The position numbers were made by a program, and so were the translations under genes. This document shows, piece by piece, positions 60,601 through 64,000 of a stretch of DNA of 64,000 nt. How positions within the stretch are numbered: the first letter of the stretch is position 1; the number at the start of each line of letters is the position of its first letter. Below the pieces are notes generated by a model. It searched no databases. It was not told the DNA's origin and saw only the letters and a list, made by a program, of their open reading frames with translations. This stretch comes from Motacilla alba alba (taxonomy: Eukaryota > Chordata > Aves > Passeriformes > Motacillidae), in contig NC_052028.1 of the NCBI RefSeq assembly GCF_015832195.1, positions 11,761,501 to 11,825,500 of the forward strand, in the 5' to 3' direction.

Positions 60601-63600
60601 TCATGATTGTTTTTTTGAAGAAAACCTGAGAAAAACATGACTTTTATCTTTTGCAGTAAGACTGAAGTGCTAACAGGGCTTTGTGGGTGAAAAAATGCCT
60701 CTTCCAGAGCTGGACACTTTGACTAAAAATAAATGTTTTAGCGTGCAAATTCTTAACCACTTTCACTGGTCTAATTGCTCATATTGTTTTCTTTCACCCA
60801 GGAACAGGAAGGTGGTGGGCGTTCAAAGCCAGAGGTTTATCTCCAGAGTGGAGTGGGGTGTCAAGGGGAGGCTTGGTTTAGCAATCCAGGTGAATGCTCC
60901 AACTGCTCATTTCTGACCAGACTCTATAAATCAGATCTTAACAAAAAAGAGCTAAGAAAAAGGGAGGATTTTCCTGCTGAAGTCCTCCTGGGGTGGAAAT
61001 TCTCCAGACCTTATAAATCATGGCTGAGTTTTCCTGATACTCCCTTGTGTTTGGTCATACCCAGCCTGTGCACGAAGGGGAGAAGCTGAGCCATGTGTGT
61101 TTGCAGTGGGAGCAGCACCAGTGGCTGCCTGTCACTGCCTGTCTCAGGGGCAGCTGCTGGGGCTGCCCTTGTCCATTTTTAACTTGGCACCTCTCGGGCG
61201 CTGGTGGAAGGCTGGTGTCCTCAGGAAAGGAGCACTGGGATTGTCCCTCTCCCAGAGCAGGGTGTTTTTCTTCCTGCTAGGTTGTAACTACTGTTTGCAA
61301 AGCACTTAAGCAGCCTGTGTAATTACTACTAAGATGCTCCTTATCTGGCATTACAAAACCTCTGGCAAGTGGGTGACTGGGACAAGCTCCTTTCTGCTCC
61401 TCTGTGTCCTTCTCTGTGTTTTCCCCTCTCTGTCTGCTCCACATGCCTCTCCCCTGCCCAGACACCCAGGCTTTGCAGCTTGGCAGGAGGCAAATGGATG
61501 TCCCTACAGCTGTCCAAGTCTCTTGGGCCCATCCTAAAGGCTCATCCAGGCTGTCAGAACATGGGGATTGCCAGGAAAAACTCTTGGTTTTGCAGTGGCT
61601 GAAGTTTTTATGCTGGGTTTCTCTTCCTGGGCTGCTATGGCTTAGTTTCTTGTGGCCCAGGGCTTGTGCCTCAGCTCCAAGAGCATCCTGGTGAGATCAT
61701 CACACCACCATGCACCACAATGAAGGAGATCATCTCCTGATTGTACCTTCTCTTGGTCAGTGGGTCCAGCCGTGGCTGGGGAGGGAGGAGATGGGGACAG
61801 GGACAGCCAGTGGTCCTTCACACCCTGAGATAGCTCTTCCCTTGCCAGTGCTTCCAGCTGCCTGCAGGTATTTCCAGTCATAGCTGGGATCACTGTCATT
61901 TAGAGCTGATAAAGGCAGCAGTGCAGAGGTGGGTGTTTAAAGGCCATTTTTTCATGCCAGTTACTTTTTCATTTTCAAAGCAACCTCCCCTGTCTTGAGC
62001 TTGCAGTTGTCTCCTGAATAATGTGATGGCATTAATCTCCTCTCTAAGGACATGCTTAGCTCAGTGGTTTTAGATCTGTAGCCCTCTAAATATTACCAGT
62101 GAGTGAAGGGGATTCCCTCTAGAGGGAACTTAAACCTATTAATAATAATTTGGCTGCCTTTTGTGCATCTTTCACAGGTACTGCTGATTCCCAGGGCTGC
62201 AGGGCACCACTTGGTGATCTCTGGGGATGCTGGTGAGGGAGCCTGAGGTGTGGGAGAGACAGAAGGTGGGGTTGGATGAGCACTGTGCACCTGCTGGGGG
62301 TCTGAGTCCCAGTCTGGCCAAATCTAGACCTTCCAGTAGCCTTTTGCTTTCAAGTGAGAGGTGCAGCAGATGTGTAGGTGGGGCCGATCCATCCACATTC
62401 CCTGCAGTGGTTGAAGAGGGGAAGGGAAGTGTTGGAGCAAGCAGAAGTGATTGCAAATCGCTGAGCTGTGCAATGCAATTTAGCATCCTGCCTCTAAATC
62501 CTCCTCCATCCATGCTTAACCCCCAGGGCTGGCTTACATGGAGAAGTGGAGCTGGCGTGGTGGTGAGGAGGTGATTAATCAGCAGTGGTGGGTCTCTCCC
62601 TGCAGAGATGAGGAGTGAGAAGCAGGGGTGCCCACCCAAAGGGTGCCAGCAGGAGAGGAGCAGGGTGACCCATCTGGCTGTGATGTTTAGGATGTGACTT
62701 CATCTCTGTGGGTTGAATGTTGGAGGTTTTGGAGCTACTAGAGCTGGGGACCAAGGTTCTTGCACAGAATCTGAAGTATTTTCTGCATGACAGTGGATGC
62801 CTGCTCTTCCCCTTCTGCCCTTTCCAGAGTGGTACAAGGGAAATGTGTGAGCAATTTCTTGCTCTGTCACACCCGTGGTTTTGAGCTTACCTCTTGTTTC
62901 TGGGCCATGGGCTTGGGACAGTTGATTTATCCAACAGATGGGACTTGTGAACTGCCTGATTTTCACTGCTTGCACCTGCAGCCAGACCTATTCCACCCCC
63001 CAATAAATCAAACCCTGCTGTGGTTGTCTTCTGGGATCACTGACCCTTCCCTGTCCTCCAGATCTGTTTGCACTTCCTTGCTTATATTCAATCCTTCCAT
63101 TGCATCCCTGCAAAATCTCACTGGTATTTAAAGGAAGAGTGCTGTAAGCCACTAATGGAGATGGTTTCATTCCCTCTCATCCCATCTGGTGCCTCCGTGA
63201 CTTTCTGGGGTGCAGTGGTTCCCCAGGCAGTATTTGTGGGAAATAACTCTGAGCAGGGGGAAACCACCATCCTCCAAACTGCACCAGGGGGTGTGTTTTG
63301 AAAAGGTTTTCAAACATTTTTCCTTTCCTCCTGCAGCTCTCTTAGATTTGAAAAGTGAAGGGTTTCCCTGTCCCCTGGTTGCACTCCCTGCCCGTCCTGG
63401 GGTCGGATCCGGCTCCGCAGGGCGCTCCGGGCTCCCAGCCACGCCGGGAAGCTGCTTGGATGCTGATTGTGTTTGTCAGGGCAGCCGGATTAAGAGCACA
63501 GTGGCTAAGCCTCCTCACTGAGCCTCCTTTCCAGTGGAGTCTGTGCCAGGGCATTGCTCAGAGACCCACGAGAAAAGAGCATTTTCCAGGGCTCTTTCTC

Positions 63601-64000
63601 CCGGGGTCCTTGGTGTGCAGCTGTGGCTGAGCACCTGCCCGGTGATGGGAGCCTGCCAGCACCGATTTTGGGGGCCTGAGGTCTGTGTGTGAGACTCAGG
63701 CTGACATTTCCAGCTGGTGCCTTTTAAATAACCGCTGTGGTTTTAAAAGGCACCTTAGCAGCATCTAAAAATCAGGTTAAAAGGAAGTTTGACCCCAGCT
63801 GTCACCTTGCCAGGTCTTGTGGTTTTTTAAATTTTAACATCTTGTTTCCATTTTTGTTTTAGAAAAGCTGTTGGTCTCAAGGAATTGTTTTGTGCTTTTG
63901 GGCATGAACCTGCTTCCTTCTCTGGCAATGAGCTATCAGCTCTCCCCATCACTGCTGGGGCTGTGCAGGGGTTTGCTGGGCAGGATGCAGCCAGTACCCA
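54624..64000 (+). other. Probable NDST1 intron 1 (no coding exon seen)
   Basis: This contains no frame with NDST-like signal-anchor or sulfotransferase motifs and no other recognisable protein. It holds one fold-back element (58650-58787) and a 16-bp perfect palindrome at 62113-62128. It should continue beyond the window if the NDST1 assignment is right. Confidence 0.4.
58650..58787. mobile_element. Fold-back MITE-like element
   Basis: The left arm 'gaggtaatgtcttttattag' (from 58650) is the near complement of the right arm ending 'taataaaagatctgacctc' (to 58787). Pairing continues inward between 'ggaaaaaacagatgtg' and the 'tgtgtcgctttttcc' segment, so the roughly 138-bp unit is one long imperfect hairpin. 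It has no coding capacity. It recalls an ancient amniote non-autonomous DNA transposon whose ends read as 'tcttttatt...aataaaaga'; the family name is not assigned. Confidence 0.55.

Overview
This window is vertebrate nuclear DNA, almost certainly from a bird. It has GT/AG-spliced genes with short introns, CpG-island promoters, few repeats, and CR1-type LINE fragments with the wording typical of avian CR1 3' regions (about 6.2, 35.7 and 45.8 kb). The gene order TCOF1 (+), CD74 (-), RPS14 (-), then a CpG-island promoter on the + strand matches the conserved amniote block TCOF1-CD74-RPS14-NDST1 (human 5q32-33). I cannot name the species from the sequence. Layout: 1-17.7 kb has no gene I can support. 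It holds one CR1 fragment, a 31-bp minisatellite and one unexplained open frame followed by a TATA-like box and an AATAAA (9.2-9.7 kb). At 17.8-38.2 kb lies TCOF1 (treacle), which I reconstructed as 17 coding exons whose phases all join, giving 1036 residues. These are an N-terminal LisH motif, an array of basic/acidic-serine repeat exons and a lysine-rich nucleolar tail. At 38.5-42.6 kb lies CD74 (MHC class II invariant chain), facing TCOF1 tail to tail, with 9 coding exons and 288 residues, including an in-frame-skippable thyroglobulin type-1 exon. At 46.7-49.55 kb lies RPS14, with 4 coding exons (151 residues) plus a non-coding TOP-type first exon in a CpG island. At 54.2-54.6 kb a second large CpG island ends in a consensus splice donor. 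By synteny it is the non-coding first exon of NDST1, and the rest of the window would be its first intron. The genes are physical neighbours, not a pathway: TCOF1 and RPS14 both serve ribosome production (rDNA transcription/pre-rRNA processing and the 40S subunit), while CD74 serves antigen presentation. The most interesting observations are a near-perfect MHC class II-type X-Y promoter module inside CD74 intron 1, pointing away from CD74; a three-residue insertion in the CLIP core of CD74; the unexplained element at 9.2-9.7 kb; and a fold-back MITE-like element at 58.65-58.79 kb. I see no prokaryotic-style system, CRISPR array or other clearly new multi-gene system.
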